This document shows positions 1-8,065 of a DNA stretch of 64,000 nucleotides, in pieces. Where the stretch lies: positions 62,001-126,000 of the forward strand of contig NZ_JAFLNF010000004.1 of the NCBI RefSeq assembly GCF_017313085.1, read 5' to 3'. Positions within the stretch are counted from its first letter, which is position 1; every line of letters starts with the position of its first letter. Below the pieces are notes generated by a model. The model worked only from the letters and a program-made list of their open reading frames with translations, was not told the DNA's origin and ran no database searches. The position numbers and the translations under genes were made by a program. The DNA comes from Roseibium limicola. GTDB taxonomy: Bacteria > Pseudomonadota > Alphaproteobacteria > Rhizobiales > Stappiaceae.

Positions 1-1
1 T

Positions 2-142
2 AATGTCAGGGAAACACTGGGTCTGATCGACCGGGCTTACATCATTGCCTCCGGTGAAGTGCTCACCGAAGGACGGCCAGATGAAATCGTCGCCAACCCG
101 GATGTTCGCCGATTGTATCTGGGAGAACAATTTACGCTTTGA
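2..142 (+). CDS. lptB: LptB C-terminus (LPS export ABC ATPase), 5' end outside window
   Basis: The last 46 residues of an ABC ATPase are visible, open from the left edge to a TGA. The tail contains DRAYIIASGEVL and a VRRLYLGEQF end, which is the characteristic C-terminus of LptB. LptB is the cytoplasmic ATPase of the LptBFGC complex that extracts lipopolysaccharide from the inner membrane and pushes it toward the outer membrane. Its position directly before rpoN (71 bp gap) is the usual order in proteobacteria and supports the call. The Walker motifs lie outside the window, so identity rests on the tail and synteny. Confidence 0.85.
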   Translation, partial: NVRETLGLIDRAYIIASGEVLTEGRPDEIVANPDVRRLYLGEQFTL

Positions 143-213
143 TGACAGGTCCAAGGGTAGGTTATAAGCAAGAAGCGGACCAACCCAGACCAGCAAGGCG
201 ATTCTTCAGGTAG

Positions 214-1791
214 ATGGCACTTTCTCCCAAGCTTGAGATGCGACACAGTCAGTCGCTGATAATGACGCCGCAGCTGATGCAGGCGATCAAGCTGTTGCAA
301 CTGTCCAATCTCGACCTCACCGCCTATGTCGATGCGGAGCTGGAGCGCAATCCGCTGCTGGAAAAGGGCACCAGCGAGGGCGACGGGCCGGGTGAACCGG
401 TTCACGAAGCCACGGACAACGACTTTTCCGGCGATGGATCTGACAGCGGCTCCCCGTCCGATAGTGATGGCGGAACGTTTGAGTCATCGGCAGAGGATTG
501 GCTGCAGAAGGACCTGCAGCCGGGTTCCGAGCAGATCGCCGGCAACATGGACGCGGATCTCGGCAATGTCTTTCCTGACGATCCCGGTATTTCGGCCAAC
601 GAAAGCAACACCCGCCTGACCAGCGAAGGCGATGCCTTCAAGTCGAGCAGCACGTCTTCATCCTCGGGTGAAAGCTATAATCTGGAGGCCTTCGTCGCCC
701 AGGATGAGACCCTGACGGGAATGCTCGAAGAGCAGATGCACCTCGTCATCAGCGACCCGGTCGACAAGATCATTGCCCAACATCTGATCAATTCTCTCGA
801 CGAGAGCGGCTATCTTCTGATCGACATGGAAGAGGCCGCCGAACTTTTCGGGGTGGAGGAGGCTCGTGTCGAGGCGGTTCTGGTGATCCTGCAGACCTTC
901 GAGCCGGCTGGAATGTTTGCCAGATCTCTGGCTGAGTGCCTGGGTCTTCAGTTGAAGGACAGGAACCGCTTCGATCCTGCGATGGAAGCGCTGCTCGACA
1001 ATCTTGAGCTGCTCGGCCGGTATGAGTATGCCGCCTTGCGCCGGGTCTGCGGTGTCGATGAGGAAGATCTCGAAGAGATGATTGCCGAGATCAAGGCGCT
1101 CGATCCACGCCCTGGACGCATGTTCGGTGGCGCACCTCTCCAACCGATGGTGCCCGACGTTCTGGTACGCCAGGCAAGCGACGGCAGCTGGGCGATCGAG
1201 CTGAATGCCGACACCCTGCCCAAGGTGCTTGTCAACCAGACTTATTATGCCCGCGTGGCGACCACCGCCCGCAAAGAGGGCGAAAAGGAATATCTGACGG
1301 ATTGTCTGCAGACCGCCAACTGGCTGGTAAAGAGCCTCGACCAGCGGGCCAAGACCATCTTGAAGGTGTCCAGTGAGATCGTCCGCCAGCAGGATGGCTT
1401 CCTCACCTACGGTATTGCCCACCTTCGTCCGCTCAATCTGAAGACGGTTGCCGACGCCGTCGGGATGCACGAAAGCACCATCAGCCGGGTCACGTCGAAC
1501 AAGTACATGATGACCCCGCGTGGCATCTTCGAGCTGAAGTATTTCTTCTCCTCCGCAATCTCTGCAACGGTTGGGGGAGGTGATGCTCATTCGGCCGAAT
1601 CCGTGCGTCATCGCATTCGCCAGATGATCGACGGGGAATCGTCGGATGCCATTCTTTCTGATGACACGATTGTTAAAATCTTAAAAGAAGACGGCGTGGA
1701 CATCGCGCGACGCACGGTTGCGAAATATCGCGAAGCAATGCACATCCCGTCGTCGGTGCAGCGCCGTCGCGAAAAACGCGCCCGTCGATAA
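214..1791 (+). CDS. rpoN: RNA polymerase sigma-54 factor RpoN
   Basis: This 525-residue protein is the alternative sigma factor that binds -24/-12 promoters and needs AAA+ activators. Region I at the N-terminus (about 1-50) is Gln/Leu-rich with MTPQLMQAIKLLQ. Region II (about 50-150) is acidic and low in complexity and is rather long here. The core-binding region follows, then a helix-turn-helix near 410-435 (ADAVGMHESTISRV) and the diagnostic RpoN box ARRTVAKYRE at about 498-507. The start is the first ATG before the conserved MRHSQSL segment. It is followed by hpf and ptsN, the usual rpoN neighbourhood. Expected targets are nitrogen and other sigma-54 regulons; none is identified in this window. 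Confidence 0.97.
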   Translation: MALSPKLEMRHSQSLIMTPQLMQAIKLLQLSNLDLTAYVDAELERNPLLEKGTSEGDGPGEPVHEATDNDFSGDGSDSGSPSDSDGGTFESSAEDWLQKDLQPGSEQIAGNMDADLGNVFPDDPGISANESNTRLTSEGDAFKSSSTSSSSGESYNLEAFVAQDETLTGMLEEQMHLVISDPVDKIIAQHLINSLDESGYLLIDMEEAAELFGVEEARVEAVLVILQTFEPAGMFARSLAECLGLQLKDRNRFDPAMEALLDNLELLGRYEYAALRRVCGVDEEDLEEMIAEIKALDPRPGRMFGGAPLQPMVPDVLVRQASDGSWAIELNADTLPKVLVNQTYYARVATTARKEGEKEYLTDCLQTANWLVKSLDQRAKTILKVSSEIVRQQDGFLTYGIAHLRPLNLKTVADAVGMHESTISRVTSNKYMMTPRGIFELKYFFSSAISATVGGGDAHSAESVRHRIRQMIDGESSDAILSDDTIVKILKEDGVDIARRTVAKYREAMHIPSSVQRRREKRARR

Positions 1792-1902
1792 CTTCAGCAA
1801 AACCAGTGCCTTGAAGCGATCTTTAGCAGGTTCTTTTGGCCTGAGGCGCGGCTTTGGCCGAATCAATTCTCAACAGGCAAACGCGCGAAATCGGGCGATG
1901 CG

Positions 1903-1932
1903 TTGACAGCCGCCCAGACTCTCGCGTATAGG
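1903..1932 (+). promoter_or_regulatory. Putative sigma-70 type promoter in the rpoN-hpf gap
   Basis: A TTGACA hexamer (1903-1908) and a TATAGG hexamer (1927-1932) are separated by 18 bp. The site lies in the 278-bp gap after rpoN, about 140 bp before the hpf start. It would give hpf (and perhaps ptsN) its own promoter and a long leader. The rest of the gap shows GC-rich dyads but no reading frame I would call a gene. This is a sequence match only. Confidence 0.5.
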
Positions 1933-2069
1933 CTCGCCCGCAAGTGATGACAGACGAGGGGATGGCGCTTCGGCGCTGAGTGGTCCATTCTGTAGGCTTG
2001 AGGCACGGCCTGTCTCAAGCGCCGGATTACCCGGCGGCCTTTTGGTCCTAACGAGAATAAGAGGTCCCC

Positions 2070-2657
2070 ATGACTTTGCGGATTTCGGGAAAAAACGTCG
2101 ACGTAGGAGAAGCCCTGCGGACGCATGTGACCGATCGTATTGCGGATGCTTTGTCGAAATATTTCGATGGAGGGTTCGACGGCCACGTCACTGTGAGTCG
2201 CGAAGGTGCAGGTTTTAAATCGGAATGTATTCTACGTCTCGATACCGGCATCGTACTTCAGGCATCAGCGCAGGACCACGATCCCCGACCCAGCTTCGAT
2301 CAGGCTGCGGACAAGATCGAGAAGCGTCTGCGTCGATACAAACGCAAGCTGAAGGACCACCATTTGCATAACGGCAACGGTCGTGATGCGATGGATGCAG
2401 CGTCCTACGTGCTGGCATCGACTGAGGAAGAGGAAGAGTTGCCGGCGGACTTCAATCCGTTGGTGATTGCCGAAACCTCGGCAAAGGTTCGTACCCTAAC
2501 CGTGGGCATGGCCGTCATGGAGTTGGATCTCACCGAAGCACCGGTGGTTCTGTTCAAGAATGCGGCGAATGGTGGCGTGAATGTCGTTTATCGCCGTCCC
2601 GACGGGAATGTCGGCTGGATAGACCCAGCGTTGTTGGCGGAACAGACAGCCAATTAA
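2070..2657 (+). CDS. hpf: Long-form ribosome hibernation promoting factor HPF
   Basis: This 195-residue protein has an N-terminal HPF/RaiA domain (about 1-105, starting MTLRISGKNVDVGEALR) joined by an acidic linker to a C-terminal dimerisation domain (about 130-190, with GMAVMELDLTEAPVVLFKN). Long HPFs bind the 30S decoding region and pair 70S ribosomes into inactive 100S dimers in stationary phase. The length of about 190 residues separates it from the short 95-110 residue form. An AAGAGG ribosome binding site precedes the ATG. The gene sits between rpoN and ptsN, as in many alphaproteobacteria. Confidence 0.95.
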   Translation: MTLRISGKNVDVGEALRTHVTDRIADALSKYFDGGFDGHVTVSREGAGFKSECILRLDTGIVLQASAQDHDPRPSFDQAADKIEKRLRRYKRKLKDHHLHNGNGRDAMDAASYVLASTEEEEELPADFNPLVIAETSAKVRTLTVGMAVMELDLTEAPVVLFKNAANGGVNVVYRRPDGNVGWIDPALLAEQTAN

Positions 2658-2664
2658 AGAAACT

Positions 2665-2737
2665 GGTACCGGTTTTGCTTGCATGGGATCTGCGGCCCGA
2701 AGCAAGGCAACATGATTTATCAGGCAAATCCGGTACC
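2665..2737. repeat. 14-bp inverted repeat between hpf and ptsN
   Basis: GGTACCGGTTTTGC (2665-2678) and GCAAATCCGGTACC (2724-2737) are inverted copies that match at 13 of 14 positions, 45 nt apart. They lie in the 98-bp gap between hpf and ptsN. There is no T-tract after the right arm, so a simple Rho-independent terminator is unlikely. An mRNA stem that affects ptsN translation or an operator are both possible. Function is not known. Confidence 0.5.
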
Positions 2738-2755
2738 TGTAAGTTGTAGGCATGA

Positions 2756-3226
2756 ATGATGGATCTGAGTGATCTTATTACGAAAGAGGCAGTGGTTGCC
2801 GGGCTGAAGGCCAAGAGCAAGAAGCAGGCAATTCAGGAAATGGCCTGCAAGGCTGCAGAAATAACCGGCCTCTCGGAGCGTGAGATTTTCGATACGCTGC
2901 TTCAGCGCGAAAGACTTGGGTCCACTGGTGTGGGGCATGGCATCGCCATTCCGCATGGCAAGCTGACCCGCCTCGACAAGCTCATCGGTTTTTTCGCACG
3001 CCTGGACAAGCCGGTCGACTTCGATGCGCTGGATGATCAGCCGGTGGACCTGGTGTTTCTGCTGTTGGCGCCGGAAGGTGCCGGTGCAGACCATTTGAAG
3101 GCGCTGGCCCGAATTGCCAGGCAGCTGCGTGACAGTGCGGTTGTGCAAGGACTGCGCAACACCACCGACCCGGCTGATATGTACACTTTGCTGACTCAGC
3201 CGCTGGCGTCGTCCAACGCAGCCTGA
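2756..3226 (+). CDS. ptsN: PTS-Ntr EIIA protein PtsN
   Basis: This 156-residue protein is the regulatory EIIA(Ntr), the end phospho-acceptor of the PtsP-NPr chain. It does not transport sugar but controls potassium, nitrogen or carbon functions by protein contact. A PTS EIIA type-2 domain fills the protein, and the phosphorylated histidine lies in GIAIPHGKL (His67 if the first ATG is used). Two adjacent ATG codons (2756, 2759) could start translation; the choice changes one residue. Linkage to rpoN is the textbook context for ptsN. Confidence 0.95.
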   Translation: MMDLSDLITKEAVVAGLKAKSKKQAIQEMACKAAEITGLSEREIFDTLLQRERLGSTGVGHGIAIPHGKLTRLDKLIGFFARLDKPVDFDALDDQPVDLVFLLLAPEGAGADHLKALARIARQLRDSAVVQGLRNTTDPADMYTLLTQPLASSNAA

Positions 3227-3272
3227 CCAGCGGTGCGTCCCGGTGGATGGACAAGGCACAAGAATTTCAAAG

Positions 3273-3297
3273 CCCGGCCCCGGTGGTCGGGTTTTTT
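3273..3297 (+). terminator. Rho-independent terminator after ptsN
   Basis: A GC-rich stem CCCGGCC / GGTCGGG (one G-U pair) with a short loop is followed by TTTTTT, 46 bp after the ptsN stop. It ends the rpoN-hpf-ptsN unit just before the convergent cobK gene. Confidence 0.85.
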
Positions 3298-3300
3298 CGT

Positions 3301-4065
3301 TCAGGAGCGCGTGGTGAAGATCGCCATCAAGGCGTCACAGGTGGCTTCAGCGTCCGGCAGAACGGCCTGTGCCGGCTCCGCAGGGCGTGACACCATCAGC
3401 ATGGGGATCTGCAAGGCACGGGCCGCGGCAATTTTCTGGTAGGCACCATCGCCGCCACTGTTCTTGGTCACCATGTGGGTGATGCCGGCGTCTCTTAACA
3501 GCTGCAACTCTGCCGTCATGCTGCGCGCCGGGCGTCCCTCGATCCATCTCCAGCCCTCGGGAATGGGGAAGTCGGCAGGCTCGATGCTGCGGAACAACGC
3601 TGGCAGATGGGCGGCTTTGGAAAAGATCTGCCGCAGCTCCTGACGGCCAAGCGCGAGAAACGGACGACAGCTCGCTGGCAGTGCTTCCAGCGCGGCGGCA
3701 GAATTGGCGCAGTCGGTCCAGTCATCGCCTTGCATTGGCGCCCACGCAGGACGCAACAGGCGCAGCAGAGGTATGCCTGTTGCGCTTGACGCGGCCTGAG
3801 CATTGGCGCTGATGCTGGCCGCAAACGGATGCGTGGCATCCACCAGCGCGGTGATCTTCCGACTGAGCAGATAATCGGCCAAGCCCTCCGCCCCGCCGAA
3901 GCCGCCAACGCGGATTTCGCAGGACGTTTCCGGCAAATCGCGAACGGCCCCGGCAAATGACAGGATGACCTGGTCCGGTGCAGGCGCGCGCGCCTGTAAC
4001 AGAAGCGCCAGCTGGCGCGCCTCCGGTGTACCACCGAGGATCAGAATGCGCGCGTCAGTCGTCAA
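3301..4065 (-). CDS. cobK: Precorrin-6A reductase CobK/CbiJ
   Basis: This 254-residue protein reduces the macrocycle of precorrin-6A (or cobalt-precorrin-6A) with NADPH. The N-terminal ILILGGTPEARQLA is the CobK nucleotide-binding start; VDATHPFAASIS and VTKNSGGDGAYQKI are the other family motifs. Translation appears to start at a TTG that overlaps the end of cbiD by 11 nt, with no upstream ATG in frame, so it should be translationally coupled to cbiD. Because cbiD, cbiG and cbiX are also here, the natural substrate is probably the cobalt-containing intermediate, so the CbiJ name may be more precise. Confidence 0.92.
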   Translation of the reverse strand: MTTDARILILGGTPEARQLALLLQARAPAPDQVILSFAGAVRDLPETSCEIRVGGFGGAEGLADYLLSRKITALVDATHPFAASISANAQAASSATGIPLLRLLRPAWAPMQGDDWTDCANSAAALEALPASCRPFLALGRQELRQIFSKAAHLPALFRSIEPADFPIPEGWRWIEGRPARSMTAELQLLRDAGITHMVTKNSGGDGAYQKIAAARALQIPMLMVSRPAEPAQAVLPDAEATCDALMAIFTTRS

Positions 4066-5149
4066 AGCCGACCTCGCCGGTCACACGGCCCTGACGATCG
4101 ACAATCAAGACTTCCACCTCAATGGGCGCCCCGCGCAGGATCTCCAGCACAGCTTGTTTTGCGGCATGCGCCAGAGGCGTGCTCAGGTCGAGGTCTGCCT
4201 GTAGCGAAAGGTCCAGCACCTCTTTCGCCGTGTTTGCGGTGACGCAGCCCTCCAGCAGGCCCTGAGGCGCTTGCATGTCGCGCAAAAGGTCCTGCAGAAA
4301 GCTGAAGTCGACCTGGCTGCGGGCGGAGTGCAGATCGAGCGCCCCTTGCGCCAGTTTGGTGAACTTGGCAAAGCCTCCGGCCAACGTCAGCCGGGGCACC
4401 GGATGCTCGCGCAGGTATTTCAGCAGGCCACCGGCAAAATCTCCCATGTCGAGAAAGGCAACCTCATCCAGATCGTAGCGCGCGCGCACGGCGTCTTCAG
4501 AGGTTGCTCCGGTCGCGCCCACCACATGGGTAAGGTTGGCGGCGCGGGCCACGTCAACGCCCCTGTGGATCGAGGCGATCCACGAGGCGCAAGAAAACGG
4601 CCGGACAATCCCTGTCGTCCCCAGAACCGACAGACCGCCGAGGATGCCGAGGCGGGGATTCATGGTCTTCAGCGCCAGCGCTTCACCTTCATCAATGGAA
4701 ATGGTGATCTCCACGTCGGCAGCGGCACCTGTCGCCTGTGCAACTTCCGCCATAGCGGTGCGCATCATCTGCCGCGGCACCGGGTTGATCGCGGGCTCGC
4801 CGGGTGGAATGGGAAGTCCGGGCCGTGTCACTGTTCCCACGCCATGCCCAGCCTTGAACAGAACGCCCGACCCTGGTGGCAGCCTGCGCACGCTGGCGCG
4901 CACCAGAGCACCGTGGGTCACGTCCGGATCATCGCCCGCATCCTTGATGATGGCAGCCTCTGCGGTGTCATCGGAAAGGGTGTGATGGGCGAGGGCGAAA
5001 TGGGTGGTTCCACCCTTGGGGAGAGAGATTTCCACAGGGTCTGGAAAACGCTGCGTCAGAAGAGCGAAGTAAGCTGCTTTTGCAGCCCCTGTCGCACAAG
5101 CGCCGGTGGTCCACCCCCGTCTCAACTCTGCCGTCTGTCGTCGTTCCAT
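4055..5149 (-). CDS. cbiD: Cobalt-precorrin-5B C1-methyltransferase CbiD
   Basis: This 364-residue protein carries the signature RRGWTTGACATGAAKAA near the N-terminus and a matching length. CbiD methylates C-1 of cobalt-precorrin-5B in the oxygen-independent B12 pathway, using S-adenosylmethionine. In the aerobic route this step is done by the unrelated CobF, which is not seen here. The gene is divergent from cobA (122-bp gap) and overlaps cobK. Its presence is a main reason for assigning the island to the early-cobalt-insertion route. Confidence 0.93.
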   Translation of the reverse strand: MERRQTAELRRGWTTGACATGAAKAAYFALLTQRFPDPVEISLPKGGTTHFALAHHTLSDDTAEAAIIKDAGDDPDVTHGALVRASVRRLPPGSGVLFKAGHGVGTVTRPGLPIPPGEPAINPVPRQMMRTAMAEVAQATGAAADVEITISIDEGEALALKTMNPRLGILGGLSVLGTTGIVRPFSCASWIASIHRGVDVARAANLTHVVGATGATSEDAVRARYDLDEVAFLDMGDFAGGLLKYLREHPVPRLTLAGGFAKFTKLAQGALDLHSARSQVDFSFLQDLLRDMQAPQGLLEGCVTANTAKEVLDLSLQADLDLSTPLAHAAKQAVLEILRGAPIEVEVLIVDRQGRVTGEVGFDD

Positions 5150-5271
5150 GCGCCGTTTATAACCGAGAAATTTCCGGCGCCACGCTCTTTTCGCGTGCTC
5201 TGCGCGGGATAGATCGTCTCATCGGGTGGAAGAAGGCTTGGCGCGAGCTCAAGGGAGGTCTAAAAATCCTT

Positions 5272-6132
5272 ATGACCTCAGAAGATATCATACCCACCGC
5301 ACCCACCGGTTTGCCTTCTCTGGAGCCCGGCTGGGTCTGGCTGACCGGCGCCGGCCCAGGCGATCCGGGTCTGTTGACGCTGAATGCCTTGAACGGGCTG
5401 CGCCAGGCGGATGTAGTCGTCTATGATGCGCTGGTCGATGAAAGCATTCTGGAGTGGGCAAAGCCCGGTGCAATCAAGGACTTCGCGGGCAAGCGCGGGG
5501 GCAAGCCCAGCCCCAAGCAGCGCGACATCACGCTGAAGCTGATTGACTACGCCAAGGAGGGCAAGCGGGTTCTGCGCTTGAAGGGCGGCGACCCTTTCGT
5601 CTTCGGCCGGGGCGGTGAAGAAGCGCTGGGTCTGGTTGCCGCCGGGGTGCCGTTCCGCATCGTGCCCGGTGTGACCGCAGGCATTGGCGGCTTGGCTTAT
5701 GCCGGCATTCCCGCGACGCACCGCGATTGCAATCAGGTGGTGACCTTCCTGACCGGCCATGATCACACCGGCCTGATGCCCGGGGCCATCAATTGGGATG
5801 GCGTGGCCAAGGGCTCGCAGGTTCTGATCATGTATATGGCTATGAAGCATCTGGGGTCCATTGCCGGCAAACTGATCGAAGCAGGTCGCCCTGTGGATGA
5901 ACCTGTGGGTATCGTGTGCAATGCGTCCTTAGCTGGACAGCAGGTGCTCGAAACCACTCTTGGACGCTGCGTCGAGGATGCAGCAGACGCGGGCCTGCAG
6001 CCACCGGCTATTGTTTGCGTCGGCGAAGTTGTCCGCCTGCGTGCTGGCCTGGATTGGCTCGGCGCCCTCGATGGCAAGGTGTTGGTCTCCGATCCGCTGA
6101 ACCTGCGCGACGCAGCCAAAACCACCGCATGA
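5272..6132 (+). CDS. cobA: Uroporphyrinogen-III C-methyltransferase CobA (SUMT)
   Basis: The enzyme adds two methyl groups (C-2, C-7) to uroporphyrinogen III, making precorrin-2, the first committed step toward B12 and siroheme. The 286-residue product shows the SUMT start VWLTGAGPGDPGLLTL, then RLKGGDPFVFGRGGEE and the PGVTAG segment. I chose the ATG at 5272 because AGGGAGG lies 13 bp upstream; the frame is open farther 5' but that part is not family-like. There is no CysG dehydrogenase domain, so it is the stand-alone type. It overlaps cobB by ATGA. Confidence 0.95.
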   Translation: MTSEDIIPTAPTGLPSLEPGWVWLTGAGPGDPGLLTLNALNGLRQADVVVYDALVDESILEWAKPGAIKDFAGKRGGKPSPKQRDITLKLIDYAKEGKRVLRLKGGDPFVFGRGGEEALGLVAAGVPFRIVPGVTAGIGGLAYAGIPATHRDCNQVVTFLTGHDHTGLMPGAINWDGVAKGSQVLIMYMAMKHLGSIAGKLIEAGRPVDEPVGIVCNASLAGQQVLETTLGRCVEDAADAGLQPPAIVCVGEVVRLRAGLDWLGALDGKVLVSDPLNLRDAAKTTA

Positions 6133-7463
6133 TGTCCGTTGCCCCGAATGCCCCAAAAGGTCTGCTGATCGCTGCGCCGCATTCGGGGGCGGGCAAGACG
6201 ACAGTGACCCTGGCGCTTCTGCGCGCGCTGAAGAACAAGGGCTGCGCGGTTACCAGTGCCAAGTCGGGCCCGGACTACATTGACCCGAAGTTCCACGAAG
6301 CCGCCTGCGGAACGCCTTGCGTCAATCTCGATGCCTTCGCCATGTCAGGGCAACAACTTCGGCATCTGGCTGGCGTTCAGGCCGAAAATGCTCAGCTGCT
6401 GATTGTCGAAGGGGCGATGGGACTGTTTGATGGCGCGGCCAATGGCACTGGGTCGGCTGCCGATCTGGCGGCCTGTCTCGGCGTGCCGGTGGTTCTGGTG
6501 GTGGATTGCGCCCGTCAGTCTCAATCCGTCGCCGCTCTGGTGTCCGGCTTTGCCAATTTCAGACCGGATGTGAAAGTCGCCGGGCTTGTGCTCAACCGGG
6601 TCGGCAGTGCCCGTCATGAGGCGATGCTTCGCAAGGCATTGTTGCCGTTGAATATTCCCGTGGTCGGTGCCCTGCCGCGCGACGAGGCCCTGCATCTTCC
6701 GGATCGCCATCTCGGGCTGGTGCAAGCCTCGGAACATGGGGACCTTGAGCGCTTTCTTGAGACGGCAGCAGAGCGGGTGAGAGAATGTCTCGACCTTGAT
6801 CTGCTCGATAAACTTGCGACGCCGCTGGCGCTTGCAGGCCGAGCCGAACCGAAGCTCCTGCTGCCACCGCCTGCTCAACGTATCGCAATTGCCCGGGATC
6901 AGGCTTTTGCCTTTTGCTATCCGCATCTTCTGGACGATTGGCGGCGCGCGGGCGCAGCGCTGAGTTTCTTCTCGCCCCTGGCGGATGAAGCGCCAGAGGA
7001 AAATGCAGAAAGCGTTTATCTGCCAGGTGGTTATCCCGAACTCTATGCCGGTCCATTGGTGTCTGCCGAGACTTTTCGAAGTGGCATGATGGCAGCCGCT
7101 GAGCGCGGCGCGCTCATCTACGGGGAGTGCGGTGGCTACATGACCCTGGGCGAAGCTCTGATCGATGCTGACGGCGGGTCCCACCCGATGCTGGGACTCC
7201 TGCCGCTGGTGACAAGCTTTGCAGCGCGCAAGCGCCACCTTGGCTACCGGGTTCTGACTCCCCTGAACCTGGACGTTTGGCCGGGCCTTGCTGGCAAGCC
7301 TCTGATGGGGCATGAGTTTCACTATGCCAGCATCATCTCGGAAGGCCCGGCAGAGCGGCTTTTCTCCGCAACGGATGCGGAAGGTACGGCCATGCCCGAC
7401 ATGGGCCTGCGCTGTGGCCGGGTCATGGGCTCCTTTGCCCATGTGATCTGTCAGGGTGTCTAA
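6129..7463 (+). CDS. cobB: Cobyrinate a,c-diamide synthase CobB/CbiA
   Basis: This ATP- and glutamine-dependent enzyme amidates side chains a and c of cobyrinic acid (CbiA) or its hydrogenated form (CobB). The 444-residue product has an N-terminal P-loop (SGAGKTTVTLALL) and a C-terminal class-I glutamine amidotransferase domain with the nucleophile in YGECGGYM (about Cys334) and GHEFHY. The start overlaps the cobA stop as ATGA; a second ATG follows at once (6132). With early cobalt insertion the CbiA-type substrate is the likely one. No cobN/cobS/cobT chelatase is seen in the window. Confidence 0.93.
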   Translation: MMSVAPNAPKGLLIAAPHSGAGKTTVTLALLRALKNKGCAVTSAKSGPDYIDPKFHEAACGTPCVNLDAFAMSGQQLRHLAGVQAENAQLLIVEGAMGLFDGAANGTGSAADLAACLGVPVVLVVDCARQSQSVAALVSGFANFRPDVKVAGLVLNRVGSARHEAMLRKALLPLNIPVVGALPRDEALHLPDRHLGLVQASEHGDLERFLETAAERVRECLDLDLLDKLATPLALAGRAEPKLLLPPPAQRIAIARDQAFAFCYPHLLDDWRRAGAALSFFSPLADEAPEENAESVYLPGGYPELYAGPLVSAETFRSGMMAAAERGALIYGECGGYMTLGEALIDADGGSHPMLGLLPLVTSFAARKRHLGYRVLTPLNLDVWPGLAGKPLMGHEFHYASIISEGPAERLFSATDAEGTAMPDMGLRCGRVMGSFAHVICQGV

Positions 7464-7598
7464 TTTGTAGCCGCTCTGTTACAAATAATCTCGGAACTAT
7501 TATCTTTCCTCAAATGTTCTTGGTTTGAGTCTTCGGAGGCGATGTATTTCTATTCATTTCCGAGTATTTCCAGGATGATTACTGAGGAAAATTCAAGT

Positions 7599-8003
7599 AT
7601 GACTTTCAGAAAGATTGCCGTTTCAGCGGTTCTGGCGTTGTCTCTCGCTGTCCCCGCCACGTCGTCTGCTTTTGCTGCGGGGTCCAAGCCTGATTGCCAC
7701 AAGCAGGGTGAATGCCGGGATCAGAAGGGCCACGCTTCCAAGCAGGCTCCTCGGAAGCAGGACACCAAGGCCCAGCACACCAACAAGGACCACAAGAAGG
7801 ATGCGAAGCAGCAGCAACACGCCAACTGGCATCGCAAGGGCGGCAAGATGCCGAACTCCGCGAAGTGGTCCAAGGTTGACTACCGCAAGCATGGCCTGAA
7901 AAAGCCGCCGCAGAACCATCGCTGGGTGCGCTACAACAATGAATATGTGCTGATCGCCATCGGCAGCGGCGTGATCGCCAGCATCATTGCCGCCAACAAC
8001 TGA
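7599..8003 (+). CDS. RcnB-family periplasmic protein
   Basis: This 134-residue protein has a signal peptide (about 1-26, ending SSAFAA), a Lys/His/Gln-rich low-complexity middle, and a C-terminal RcnB-type domain (DYRKHGLKKPPQNHRWVRYNNEYVLIAIGSG is split here into DYRKHGLKKPPQ and HRWVRYNNEYVLIAIGSG). E. coli RcnB is a periplasmic protein that tunes nickel and cobalt export. Placement behind cobAB fits a role in cobalt balance, but this is inference; RcnB-like domains are common and most are untested. I used the ATG at 7599 because GAGGAA lies 9 bp upstream; an earlier in-frame ATG at 7542 would spoil the signal peptide. Confidence 0.75.
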   Translation: MTFRKIAVSAVLALSLAVPATSSAFAAGSKPDCHKQGECRDQKGHASKQAPRKQDTKAQHTNKDHKKDAKQQQHANWHRKGGKMPNSAKWSKVDYRKHGLKKPPQNHRWVRYNNEYVLIAIGSGVIASIIAANN

Positions 8004-8014
8004 TGCTCTGATTT

Positions 8015-8053
8015 GACCACGGTCATTTTTCGTTTCTGAAAATGACCGTGGTC
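8015..8053. terminator. Bidirectional hairpin terminator between rcnB-like gene and cobM
   Basis: GACCACGGTCATTTT (8015-8029) is a perfect 15-bp inverted match to 8039-8053 with a 9-nt loop. It lies 12 bp after the rcnB-like stop and 13 bp after the convergent cobM stop. The A/T ends of the stem give a T-rich tail in either direction. Confidence 0.85.
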
Positions 8054-8065
8054 ATTTGAATGCCG

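Noticed and set aside
5150-5271. Cobalamin riboswitch between cbiD and cobA
   Set aside because: The B12 box and core were not found by eye on either strand, and the gap is only 122 bp.
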